From Clostridia bacterium (GTDB lineage Bacteria; Bacillota; Clostridia; Oscillospirales; Acutalibacteraceae), in the NCBI GenBank assembly GCA_024404095.1, contig JAKSQO010000011.1, forward strand, positions 1 to 64,000: DNA of 64,000 bases, written 5' to 3'. This document shows, in pieces, positions 42,199 through 49,679 of this stretch. The translations under genes were made by a program, and so were the position numbers. Every line of letters starts with the position of its first letter. Position 1 is the first letter of the stretch. The notes under the pieces were generated by a model. That model did not search any database and had not been told where the DNA came from. It was given only the letters and a program-made list of their open reading frames with translations.

Positions 42199-44874
42199 TT
42201 AAATATCGAGCAGGATTCTGCCTTCCTGAATCTGCGCTTCATTTATCTGTTTTATTACTTCCCTGCCGTCGGGATATCTGACAAGGATTTCAAGCTGGAG
42301 CTTGACCGTCTGAATTACGTTGCTTGCTGTCTGCTTTGCCTTTGCAAGTGCAAGCTCGACCTGTTCACGGATTTTGCTCTCTGGTGTAACGATTTCGCCC
42401 TCGTGTCTGTTATCACCGATAACCGCAAGTCTCGGGCTGTTCGCCGCCACCCAACCGCCGTTTGCAAGGTGGGGCAAGCTGAACGTATTGAGTGTTCCGA
42501 GATTGATTCCCGGCACCTTGTTGATAACACCTATAAGCGAGTTAATCGCCTTAATCGGTGTATTAACGACATTTTCAATAGTACGCATTACAGCGTTGAC
42601 CGCCTTTTTGAATGCACCGCCCATCGCATCACCGATTTTCGTTCCGATTGATGTGAATTTTTCTTTGATTTTAGTCCAGATATTACTGAAAAAGTTAGGT
42701 ATGCCGTTAAAGACATTTTTTATACCTGTTGCAGCTTCAGTAAATTTATCTTTGAACCATGTACCGATTTTTGAAAATATTGATGTAATATCCGTCCAGA
42801 GTTTTGAGAAAAAGTTCTTTATTGGTTCCGTTATATTATCATGGAACCACGTACTGACCTTTTCCCACGTTGCTTTTATGCCGTCCCACGCTTTGGATGC
42901 AGCTTCTTTGATTTCATCCCAATGCTTAACGCAGACAATAATAATTGCAATCAGAGCCGCAATAGCCGCCACAACAAGACCTATCGGGTTAGCCGTCATA
43001 ACAGCATTCACTACCGCCTGTACTGCTGCAAAAGCCTTAGATACAATATTGATAGTAGTCATAACTGTTTTATAGGCTACCCAAGCAGCTGAGACTAAAC
43101 CGATAGTGTAGGCAACGCCTTCAAGTATTGGCTTTCCGTCTGTCTTGAGCCAATCGAGCACATCCTTTATAACTGTAAATGCACTATTCACACCTTGAAG
43201 CCCTACTTCTGCATCGGGAGCAAACCACTCAACCAAATCGGCATATAAATCAGCTATATAACCGATTATAATCCCTATAATCTCTCCTATATCTCCGAAG
43301 ATATCCTGTAATGTATTGAAGACATCTTCTCCGCCGTTGTCCCATATTTCAAGCAATGCTGCGGATATTCTGTCAGCCGCTCCCGATATCTTTGCAAAAG
43401 TCTCAACAACAGTATTTGCAAACGACTGTCCTCTTTCGGACTGCCACCATTCAGATATACTTTTTCCGACATTATCAACAATCGTAAGGAGATTATTGAT
43501 TGTATTTGCAAAGCCCTGAATAACAGCTGTACCGCCTTTATCCTTCCATGCATTCGCAAAAGCTGTCGAAATATTTCCTACAATATTGAATATATTTGTA
43601 AGAATACTCAGTATAAGCTCAAGTGTTTTCTGTCCTGTACCGTTTGTCCATACCTCTGCAAAACTGAGCTTTATTTCACCGAAAAGTTCTTTGATTCCCT
43701 GCTGCGCATTTTTAATAGAATCAACAAGAGCTTTCCCTTTACTTTCCCAAGCCTGTACAAGTGGGTCAAAGACGGCTCCAAGCTCGTTTGCTACATTCCC
43801 TGCAAGTGAGCTTACCGCTTTCGTAGCTGATGCCGTGCCAAGTCCTCCGCCGCCTCCCGAAGAGGAGCTGTCGGATGCACCCTTGCTAAGAACGTTGATT
43901 TCATCATAAGCAGCAAAAGCCTTCTTTGCCTTTTTAGCCGCCTTTTCAGCCGCTGTCCCTGTATTGGCGATTGATTCAGATGCTATATCCGCCGCCCCTG
44001 CTACATTCGCAAACTGCGACGTATCAAACATTTCAACACCCAAAACAGAAAGCGTACTACTTAAGATATCTGTAAATCGTTGTGTTACATCAATAGCACT
44101 CTGAACGGCAGGAATAAACATATTGGCAATAGGAATGATTACGTTACCTATGCTCGTTTTCAGCGTTGTCATAGAAGCTGAAAGCCGTGCCGTTCTGCCT
44201 GCGTAGGTATCGGCATATTTTGCCGCATCACCTGTCTGCCACTTTGATTCCTCAATTATTCCGTTGACTTCCGCCTGTATCTTCTGTGCCTGTGTCAGAT
44301 TATTTGTTGTGGTACCGATTGACTTTGCGTAATCCTCCCACATTTTTGCGACGTTCTTTGTAACGCCCGCATTATCGACAAGTGTCGAATTTTCGTTTTT
44401 TAAGCCCTCAGTTGCTGACTGAATAGCTTCACCGTATGAGTAGGAAGCCTGCCGTCCGAATGCGGCGGCATCCTTCAACGATGTCATTACCTTTTCTATC
44501 TGCTCGGTTGAATAGCCTCTTGCTGAAAGATTTTTATACGCTGTAACCGCATTATTCAGCGGAACAAGTCCGTCTTTTATGTAGGACTGAATAAACTTAT
44601 TAGCCTGATTGAAAGACTGCCCCTGTCCTGAAAGGATTGAGCTAAGGCCAGTCCACGCTGACTGTGTTTCAGAAGCAACCTCAACACATTTCTTGCCAAA
44701 ATCAACAACCTTTTTCACTGCAAACGCCGAAGCAATAAAACCGCCAACCTTCTTCATCGAAGAAGCGAAAACGGATTCTGTGCTTTTTGCTGCTGACTGC
44801 ATTTCTTTCGTAAAGGCACTTTTGTTGGAAGTGATGTTAAACCACACCGAGCCGACATTTGTTCCCTGCGGCAT
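42199..44874 (-). CDS. Tail tape measure protein
   Basis: The 891-residue protein sets tail length. It starts GSVWFNITSNKSAFTKEM, has long helical regions, a Gly/Ser stretch (SSSGGGGGLG) and hydrophobic segments near residues 610-660 (AAIAALIAIIIVCVKHW). It then has repeats of the type AWDGIKATWEKVSTWFHDNI/IWTKIKEKF and a C-terminal part with HLANGGWVAANSPRLAVIGD, a common tape-measure end. GGAGG precedes ATG 44874. No lysozyme or peptidase domain is seen. Confidence 0.92.
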   Translation of the reverse strand: MPQGTNVGSVWFNITSNKSAFTKEMQSAAKSTESVFASSMKKVGGFIASAFAVKKVVDFGKKCVEVASETQSAWTGLSSILSGQGQSFNQANKFIQSYIKDGLVPLNNAVTAYKNLSARGYSTEQIEKVMTSLKDAAAFGRQASYSYGEAIQSATEGLKNENSTLVDNAGVTKNVAKMWEDYAKSIGTTTNNLTQAQKIQAEVNGIIEESKWQTGDAAKYADTYAGRTARLSASMTTLKTSIGNVIIPIANMFIPAVQSAIDVTQRFTDILSSTLSVLGVEMFDTSQFANVAGAADIASESIANTGTAAEKAAKKAKKAFAAYDEINVLSKGASDSSSSGGGGGLGTASATKAVSSLAGNVANELGAVFDPLVQAWESKGKALVDSIKNAQQGIKELFGEIKLSFAEVWTNGTGQKTLELILSILTNIFNIVGNISTAFANAWKDKGGTAVIQGFANTINNLLTIVDNVGKSISEWWQSERGQSFANTVVETFAKISGAADRISAALLEIWDNGGEDVFNTLQDIFGDIGEIIGIIIGYIADLYADLVEWFAPDAEVGLQGVNSAFTVIKDVLDWLKTDGKPILEGVAYTIGLVSAAWVAYKTVMTTINIVSKAFAAVQAVVNAVMTANPIGLVVAAIAALIAIIIVCVKHWDEIKEAASKAWDGIKATWEKVSTWFHDNITEPIKNFFSKLWTDITSIFSKIGTWFKDKFTEAATGIKNVFNGIPNFFSNIWTKIKEKFTSIGTKIGDAMGGAFKKAVNAVMRTIENVVNTPIKAINSLIGVINKVPGINLGTLNTFSLPHLANGGWVAANSPRLAVIGDNRHEGEIVTPESKIREQVELALAKAKQTASNVIQTVKLQLEILVRYPDGREVIKQINEAQIQEGRILLDI

Positions 44875-44876
44875 TA

Positions 44877-45215
44877 TTAACCACCTCCTGCAAGGCTTTT
44901 AAGAGCGGATTGAAGCTCTTTCCAGGACATAGTTATCTGCTGTTTACCGCCGTTCTGAGACATTCTGAACTCTTTCCATTCACACACTATTCTCTTTTCT
45001 TCTGCCGTGAAATTATTGATACGTTCAGGATCCTTTTCCGAACGCAGAGAAACAACATATCCGAGCGGTGTATCGCCCATTATTCCCGTAAGTAAACTTC
45101 TGTATTCCCTGACAGATATATCCTCCGTATGAAGTCGTATTCCGTACTGTTTGGCAAATGATGAGATAATCAGATCCCTGTCAAACTCTTCATCGTAATA
45201 GACTTCTTCGGTTAG
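44877..45215 (-). CDS. Tail assembly chaperone, frameshift-encoded C-terminal part (Gp15-like)
   Basis: This reading frame has no start of its own. It continues from the preceding gene by a -1 slip at A-AAA-AAC (45215-45221). The 112 residues start LTEEVYYDEEFDRDLIISSF and end LQSALKSLAGGG, like the second tail chaperone (TAC2, Gp15 type) of siphoviruses. The fusion would be about 221 residues, made at low level as with gpG/gpGT of lambda. A separate start at 45080 is possible but less likely. Confidence 0.8.
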   Translation of the reverse strand, partial: LTEEVYYDEEFDRDLIISSFAKQYGIRLHTEDISVREYRSLLTGIMGDTPLGYVVSLRSEKDPERINNFTAEEKRIVCEWKEFRMSQNGGKQQITMSWKELQSALKSLAGGG

Positions 45216-45541
45216 TTTTTTCTTTCAAGTGCCGCTTCCTTAAGCTTTTCGTATTCTTCACCTGTAATTGCTGACATTACGAAGAACGAGAGATTCTGAA
45301 ACTCCTGCACGGAAATATCATCTGTAAGAAGCTCCTTGCAAGCATCCTTACCGAGTGCAAGCTCGAGGATTTTTTCATCCTTTTTCTCAATAGCTTCATC
45401 CTGACTGATTTCCTGTATCTTGTCATATGTAGACTTTCTGTCGTCGACAAGATAGAGCTTGTCGCCAATCTTAAGCTGTGGGTGATTGTCGCCTGTGAGG
45501 CACTTTACGTCATTACCTGTGTCAATTATTCTTAAAGCCAT
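45212..45541 (-). CDS. Tail assembly chaperone (TAC1)
   Basis: The 109-residue protein lies between the tail tube and tape measure genes and has the mixed helical composition of tail chaperones (YLVDDRKSTYDKIQEISQDEAIEKKDEKILELAL). The last codons AGA AAA AAC TAA contain the slippery heptamer just before the stop. AAGGAG precedes ATG 45541. Confidence 0.85.
   Translation of the reverse strand: MALRIIDTGNDVKCLTGDNHPQLKIGDKLYLVDDRKSTYDKIQEISQDEAIEKKDEKILELALGKDACKELLTDDISVQEFQNLSFFVMSAITGEEYEKLKEAALERKN
45215..45221 (-). promoter_or_regulatory. Programmed -1 ribosomal frameshift site A-AAA-AAC
   Basis: The heptamer is in the correct zero frame (codons AGA-AAA-AAC) directly before the TAA stop at 45212. 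The -1 frame is open for 112 codons to the tape-measure gene. This matches the X-XXY-YYZ rule and the known chaperone arrangement. Confidence 0.85.
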
Positions 45542-45602
45542 TGCTTATTTCTCCTTATAAAAATTATCGGCTACACCGAAGCATAGCCGATTTATTGTTT
45601 AA

Positions 45603-46085
45603 TTACTGTTCAGCAGGGATTTCTTCGCTTCCCTCTGATGCTGTACCTATTGCAGGTGTGAATTTAGGCTTGCCTCTGCCTGTAAGTGCAGCTGCAAGCG
45701 GGCCGACTGTCGTTGCTGAGTCGACACCGAAATTATTTACGGCACATACTACATTACCCTCAAATGTTGAATTATCAGGGAATGTAAGCTTAACCGAAGT
45801 ATTAAGATCTCTGCCGTTCTTGAACGCAAGACCCGCAATATAATCGTTGCCCGGATCTCCGATGCTGCGCTTACCTTCCATAGACATGCTGAATGCCTTT
45901 GCGGTTGCAAGTGCATTCTGCCAGCCATCGTCCTTAATTGAATACCATGTTTCAACGTTGGTATCAATAGAAAGCTTTGCTGTTTCAAAGTCTGCAATCT
46001 CTGCATAATTGGCATCCGTTTTAATTTCGACCTTGACCTCCGAAGTCGAAAAGACACCTACAAACTTCTTTGTTTCTTCTGCCAT
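45603..46085 (-). CDS. Major tail tube protein
   Basis: The 160-residue protein fits phage tail tube proteins: FVGVFSTSEVKVEIKTDANYAEIADFETAKLSIDT, then AFSMSMEGKRSIGDPGNDYIA. It is found between the head-tail joining and chaperone genes. It begins with GGAGTGAG before ATG 46085. Confidence 0.85.
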   Translation of the reverse strand: MAEETKKFVGVFSTSEVKVEIKTDANYAEIADFETAKLSIDTNVETWYSIKDDGWQNALATAKAFSMSMEGKRSIGDPGNDYIAGLAFKNGRDLNTSVKLTFPDNSTFEGNVVCAVNNFGVDSATTVGPLAAALTGRGKPKFTPAIGTASEGSEEIPAEQ

Positions 46086-46090
46086 TTATC

Positions 46091-46483
46091 TCACTCCTTC
46101 TGTGAATAAAAATCAAATTCAAAAGAGTATTCATAAACGCCCTTTTCGTCAGTACCCAAATCAATGGGAACTTCGTATCGGGAGATTACAAATACTCTTT
46201 TACCGTCAATATCGAACGTCCGTTCATCAAAGAAATCATATATTTTCTTTGCCATTTCCTCTGCGGTGTCAGCGTTCTTCCCCCACCGCAGAAGTATTGT
46301 TATTGCTTTCAGCTCATAGTCTTTATTTCGCTTTCCTCCGACCGAGCTGATTTTCGGAGGCATGAATTTTGAATTATAAAAACAGACTGCCTTTTCGGAG
46401 TTGTTGTCAATCTTGCCGATTGATATACTGTCACTCCAATGAAAGGCAGTTTTGAAATACTCCTTTATGTCCTTAAGCTTCAT
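46091..46483 (-). CDS. Tail terminator / minor capsid protein 3-like
   Basis: The 130-residue product matches the position and style of Minor_capsid_3/tail terminator proteins (LLRWGKNADTAEEMAKKIYDFFDERTF, VFVISRYEVPIDLGTDEKGVYEYSFEFDFY). Confidence 0.75.
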   Translation of the reverse strand: MKLKDIKEYFKTAFHWSDSISIGKIDNNSEKAVCFYNSKFMPPKISSVGGKRNKDYELKAITILLRWGKNADTAEEMAKKIYDFFDERTFDIDGKRVFVISRYEVPIDLGTDEKGVYEYSFEFDFYSQKE

Positions 46484-46484
46484 T

Positions 46485-46850
46485 TTAACCGCCTTTCATA
46501 AAACGTGCGAAAACCTTCTGTGCATAGTCTTTCTTTGCACCCGAAATATACGGTTCAAACCATTCACCGCCTGCATTCGGGTTCTTATCCTGTCTGAAAT
46601 TATATTCAGGATGAAAATAAAGTCGACGTGCATATGGTGTATCGGAAACAACAGCAACCGAATAATCAGAAACCTTTGAGCTGTCAATAAATGTTGAGCG
46701 GTTCTGTAATGCACCTGTATCAAAAGGCATTGTTCCAGACTGTTGGACATCTGTTTTTACTGCATCGGCTGTCTTTAACAGTGCAGACTGTATTTTCTTC
46801 TCAATGCCGTTTATATTCGGCATATTAAGCACTACGTGATTGAATTTCAT
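46485..46850 (-). CDS. Minor capsid protein 2-like (head-tail joining)
   Basis: The 121-residue product (MPNINGIEKKIQSALLKTADAVKTDV, TPYARRLYFHPEYNFRQDKNPNAGGEWFEPYI) belongs to the Minor_capsid_2 type; the YARRLYFHPE...AGGEWFEP motif is characteristic. Its start overlaps the previous stop as ATGA. Confidence 0.82.
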   Translation of the reverse strand: MKFNHVVLNMPNINGIEKKIQSALLKTADAVKTDVQQSGTMPFDTGALQNRSTFIDSSKVSDYSVAVVSDTPYARRLYFHPEYNFRQDKNPNAGGEWFEPYISGAKKDYAQKVFARFMKGG

Positions 46851-47194
46851 TTCAGCTTCAGCTCCGTATGGTGAACTGTGCCGTCGGGATTTCTCGGACG
46901 TGAGGCGGCAATAATTTGATATGTACCGCCGTTGACAGTAGCTGTACCGCCTGCAATCTCCGAAAGCTCGGGTGCAATGTCGCCCTGCTTATAGATTTTG
47001 CCCGTCAGCATTACCGTTACACCGTCCTTATCAATCATCCGTTCGGCATGTTCACTGTAAATGCACTTTGTTTTTATCGGCTCGGAGGTTATCGGTGCGC
47101 CGTCCTCCGAAACACCTCTCTGTTCCAGTACAAGAGTGCAGTCTGTTTTTTCAAGCCATTCGGGATATTTGACCCTTTTCACTCTGTTCGCCAT
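46847..47194 (-). CDS. Head closure / minor capsid protein 1-like
   Basis: The 115-residue product is beta-rich (YPEWLEKTDCTLVLEQRGVSEDGAPI, IYSEHAERMIDKDGVTVMLTGKIYKQGDI) and matches small head-closure proteins in this position. ATG 47194 overlaps the previous stop by one base. Confidence 0.75.
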   Translation of the reverse strand: MANRVKRVKYPEWLEKTDCTLVLEQRGVSEDGAPITSEPIKTKCIYSEHAERMIDKDGVTVMLTGKIYKQGDIAPELSEIAGGTATVNGGTYQIIAASRPRNPDGTVHHTELKLK

Positions 47195-47574
47195 CAAATC
47201 ACCCTCTGCATTAACCCTGATTGTTCAAGCATTGTATACGCAAGCTCGCTGAGCCCCTGACGCTGTGCAGGAGTTTCTTTCTGTTTTGCCGTGATACTGA
47301 TATCACCAACAGAATAGCTCTGCACACCGTCACCGTCAAAGCCGTCCTCAGATATCTTTAATGCCTGATAACAGCACGCCTCACGCACACACTCCTGCTG
47401 AAACGGGGTCAGATTGTCAAAGCCGATACCCCGAATGCGGTTGAACGTCGCTTCATCAATCTTTACAGACGCAAGGTGCAGCAGACGTTCACAGTTCTTA
47501 GCCTCGCCCATCTGTGCAAACTCTTCATCAGACAGTACAGCGTGAAGATGCTCAACATCGGCATATGATGTCAT
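47194..47574 (-). CDS. Head-tail connector (gp6-like adaptor)
   Basis: The 126-residue, helical product (YADVEHLHAVLSDEEFAQMGEAKNCERLLHLASVKIDEATFNRI) resembles head-tail adaptors that bind under the portal. It follows the capsid gene with TTAATG overlap. Confidence 0.8.
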   Translation of the reverse strand: MTSYADVEHLHAVLSDEEFAQMGEAKNCERLLHLASVKIDEATFNRIRGIGFDNLTPFQQECVREACCYQALKISEDGFDGDGVQSYSVGDISITAKQKETPAQRQGLSELAYTMLEQSGLMQRVI

Positions 47575-48509
47575 TAAGCTTCTGCCTTTCTGAGGTCAAC
47601 ATATACACTGTCAATCTTGCCGCTCTTTCCGTTGGGGAAAATAAAGCAGTCGCTGATTGAGCGGTTCTGATAGAGGTAGCCGTCACCTTTTGTATGCTGA
47701 CCACGACCAAACATATAAATGCTGTTTACAGTTGTAACAACCTTATCTGTTACAGGTGAAGCAATAAGTACATTGATAGCCTTTGCGTCTGATGCCGGAA
47801 TAAATCCGCCCTCATCACTCTCATAGTTGAATTTGCTGTAGAACACCTCATCGTCGATAACCTCAATAATTGTTACCTTATCAATATCGGTGATTCTTGT
47901 TTCAATACCTACACCACCGTCTGCAATGGTAACAACATTGATTGTTCTGTTGAATGTCGGGCATTCAGAAAGAAGGTCCATAAGCTCCGTTGCGAGGTAC
48001 ATAATCAGTACACCCTTATTACGATAGAGCTTTAACTTGTTTGAAGCGATATAAGCTTTGAGCTTTGCAAGAATATTTTCTTTGGTGTACTCTGAAAGGG
48101 CTGTTTCAGAATGTGCACCTGTAATTGAAAGTGCTTTCTGAGCAGTCTTAGAAAAGAAAATTGAGTCAAGCTCGGGTGCAGCCTGCTCCTCTTCAAACTT
48201 ATCTGAAATATTCTTCATTGAAGCTGTTTCGTTTGATTCATCAACATTGGCACGGTCAATGAAAAGTTCAATATCTCTGTCATGCTCAGCAGTATAAGGG
48301 ACATCAGTCTGCACTACGGCACCCTGATTCCAGCCACCGTTTCTGTTATGATTCTTATAACCTGAAACATTCATCTGTGTAAAGTGAAAAGTTTTTGCGC
48401 CAAGCCATTCGACATTTGGTGCAACAAACGGAGAACAAAGACAGTTCTGATTTATTGAAGCAATAATATCAGGCATCCATTTCTCAGCATAGTTAATTGT
48501 AGTATCCAT
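47574..48509 (-). CDS. Major capsid protein
   Basis: The 311-residue protein has an HK97-fold pattern for this phage group: an N-arm (WMPDIIASINQNCLCSPFVAPNVEWLGAKTFHF), a long E-loop region and the P-domain helix (TKENILAKLKAYIASNKLKLYRNKGVLIMYLATEL). It follows the scaffold gene. AAAGGAGAG precedes ATG 48509. Confidence 0.9.
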   Translation of the reverse strand: MDTTINYAEKWMPDIIASINQNCLCSPFVAPNVEWLGAKTFHFTQMNVSGYKNHNRNGGWNQGAVVQTDVPYTAEHDRDIELFIDRANVDESNETASMKNISDKFEEEQAAPELDSIFFSKTAQKALSITGAHSETALSEYTKENILAKLKAYIASNKLKLYRNKGVLIMYLATELMDLLSECPTFNRTINVVTIADGGVGIETRITDIDKVTIIEVIDDEVFYSKFNYESDEGGFIPASDAKAINVLIASPVTDKVVTTVNSIYMFGRGQHTKGDGYLYQNRSISDCFIFPNGKSGKIDSVYVDLRKAEA

Positions 48510-48524
48510 TTCATACTCTCCTTT

Positions 48525-49160
48525 TTATCTTCTTTTTATTTTATTCCATGACCTCAGATTTGACTGTAGGTTCTGAGGCTCTGTTTTTGCGGCAGTGCCG
48601 CCGTTGTTTGTCTGACCGTCAGAGCCTATCTGAAAGCCGACGTTATTTCCGTCTGCCTTGACAGCAAGCTCGGGCCATTCTTTTAGCAAGGCTTCAACCT
48701 CAGCCTTTGCCTTTTCACGGCTGAAATTGCCGTCCTCGTCTCTGCACTTTGCAGGTTCAATCAATCTGACCGCCTTTTCAACCTTTGAGGGCTGAACCTT
48801 TGAAGTCAGAAAGACATTTTCAAGGATTACCATTTCACGCTCGTGTCTTGCGTTGGCAAGCTCGGTCTGAAGTGCGGAATCGTCTGCGTTACCGGTGGGC
48901 GCAGGATGGTTCTTTGCTTCTTCTGCCGCTGCCTGTGCAAGAATTGTTTTTGCTTTCTCCTTATCCTTCTCGGTGATTCCGAGCTCTTTCATAAGCTTTG
49001 AAACCGCCTTTTCGGATTTTGCCTTGACAATGTTGTTAAGCTCATTGTCGGTGTACTTCTTTTCATCCGCTGCAGTTGCAGAGCTCTGACCCTCTGTATT
49101 CGGATCTGTCTGTGCGCCTTCGGTCTGAGTTGAAGTATTTGCAGTATTTGTTTCTGCCAT
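48525..49160 (-). CDS. Phage capsid scaffold protein (DUF4355)
   Basis: The 211-residue product has a disordered Ser/Thr/Gln-rich N-terminus, then KKYTDNELNNIVKAKSEKAVSKLMKELGI and long helices, as in DUF4355 scaffolds. ATG 49160 has AAAGGAGA upstream; ATG 49187 in frame is less likely. Confidence 0.88.
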   Translation of the reverse strand: MAETNTANTSTQTEGAQTDPNTEGQSSATAADEKKYTDNELNNIVKAKSEKAVSKLMKELGITEKDKEKAKTILAQAAAEEAKNHPAPTGNADDSALQTELANARHEREMVILENVFLTSKVQPSKVEKAVRLIEPAKCRDEDGNFSREKAKAEVEALLKEWPELAVKADGNNVGFQIGSDGQTNNGGTAAKTEPQNLQSNLRSWNKIKRR

Positions 49161-49228
49161 TGTTTCTCCTTTCTTACGGTAGGACAACCGCTCCCCGTTG
49201 TTTCAGATACGGGCAAACTGTAATGATA

Positions 49229-49290
49229 TAAAAAAAGACAGGTTATTCCGCAACACTTATGGTGTGTCCGTTTTTTCCCTGTCTTTATTT
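49229..49290 (-). terminator. Possible hairpin between the 39-residue gene and the scaffold gene
   Basis: AAAGACAGG and CCTGTCTTT flank about 42 bases and on the minus strand are followed by a T run. A weak terminator or attenuator between the two genes is possible. Confidence 0.45.
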
Positions 49291-49404
49291 ATCAAATGAG
49301 TTTAAATATTTGTTAAGTGCCTTGCGTTTCTGTCGGGTGTTCTCCCAGTCTTTATGTTTCCTCAGCCACGCACGGCGACGGAAATACTGTTTGATTTTGA
49401 ACAT
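49285..49404 (-). CDS. 39-residue basic phage protein
   Basis: A small product starting MFKIKQYFRRRAWLRKHKDW and ending LNSFDK, with many Arg/Lys. GGAAAG lies before ATG 49404. It occupies a 320-base gap between the toxin-module genes and the scaffold. Function unknown. Confidence 0.5.
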   Translation of the reverse strand: MFKIKQYFRRRAWLRKHKDWENTRQKRKALNKYLNSFDK

Positions 49405-49430
49405 AATATCTTTCCTTTCTGTTTCAGATA

Positions 49431-49467
49431 TAGAAAAAGCACCGTGCATTATCTGCACAGTGCTTAA
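49431..49467 (-). terminator. Terminator after the MuF/immunity gene pair
   Basis: On the minus strand, stem AGCACTGTGCA/TGCACGGTGCT is followed by TTTTTC, ending the terminase-portal-MuF operon. Confidence 0.75.
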
Positions 49468-49486
49468 TCACATATTCAGTTTAAAA

Positions 49487-49502
49487 TCGCAAGCGCTTGC
49501 GA
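49487..49502. repeat. Palindrome TCGCAAGC-GCTTGCGA, copy 1
   Basis: A perfect 16-bp palindrome in non-coding DNA. It shares at least 22 continuous bases with a palindrome inside the DUF3102 gene (60013-60038). It is also followed on the minus strand by TTTTAA. Confidence 0.75.
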
Positions 49503-49508
49503 ATTTGA

Positions 49509-49679
49509 TTATTTTTTTGAATATTTCGGGTCAATCTCTCCCACATATGTTTTTCGTTGCTCGCTTGTTAGTGGCTTATCTCCGGTTGATTCGATAACGT
49601 CTAAACATAAATGTGTTTCCGAACTATAAGCACAAGTATATCCGTCTGCATTTCGGCTGAAATATATCTTATTGGGCAT
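49509..49679 (-). CDS. 56-residue protein, candidate immunity to the MuF toxin
   Basis: The product runs MPNKIYFSRNADGYTCAYSS to DPKYSKK. GGAGGTGG precedes ATG 49679, which lies inside the last codons of the MuF-toxin gene (11-base overlap). Genes that closely follow a polymorphic toxin often encode the immunity protein. Here this is positional inference only; no family is recognised. Confidence 0.65.
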   Translation of the reverse strand: MPNKIYFSRNADGYTCAYSSETHLCLDVIESTGDKPLTSEQRKTYVGEIDPKYSKK

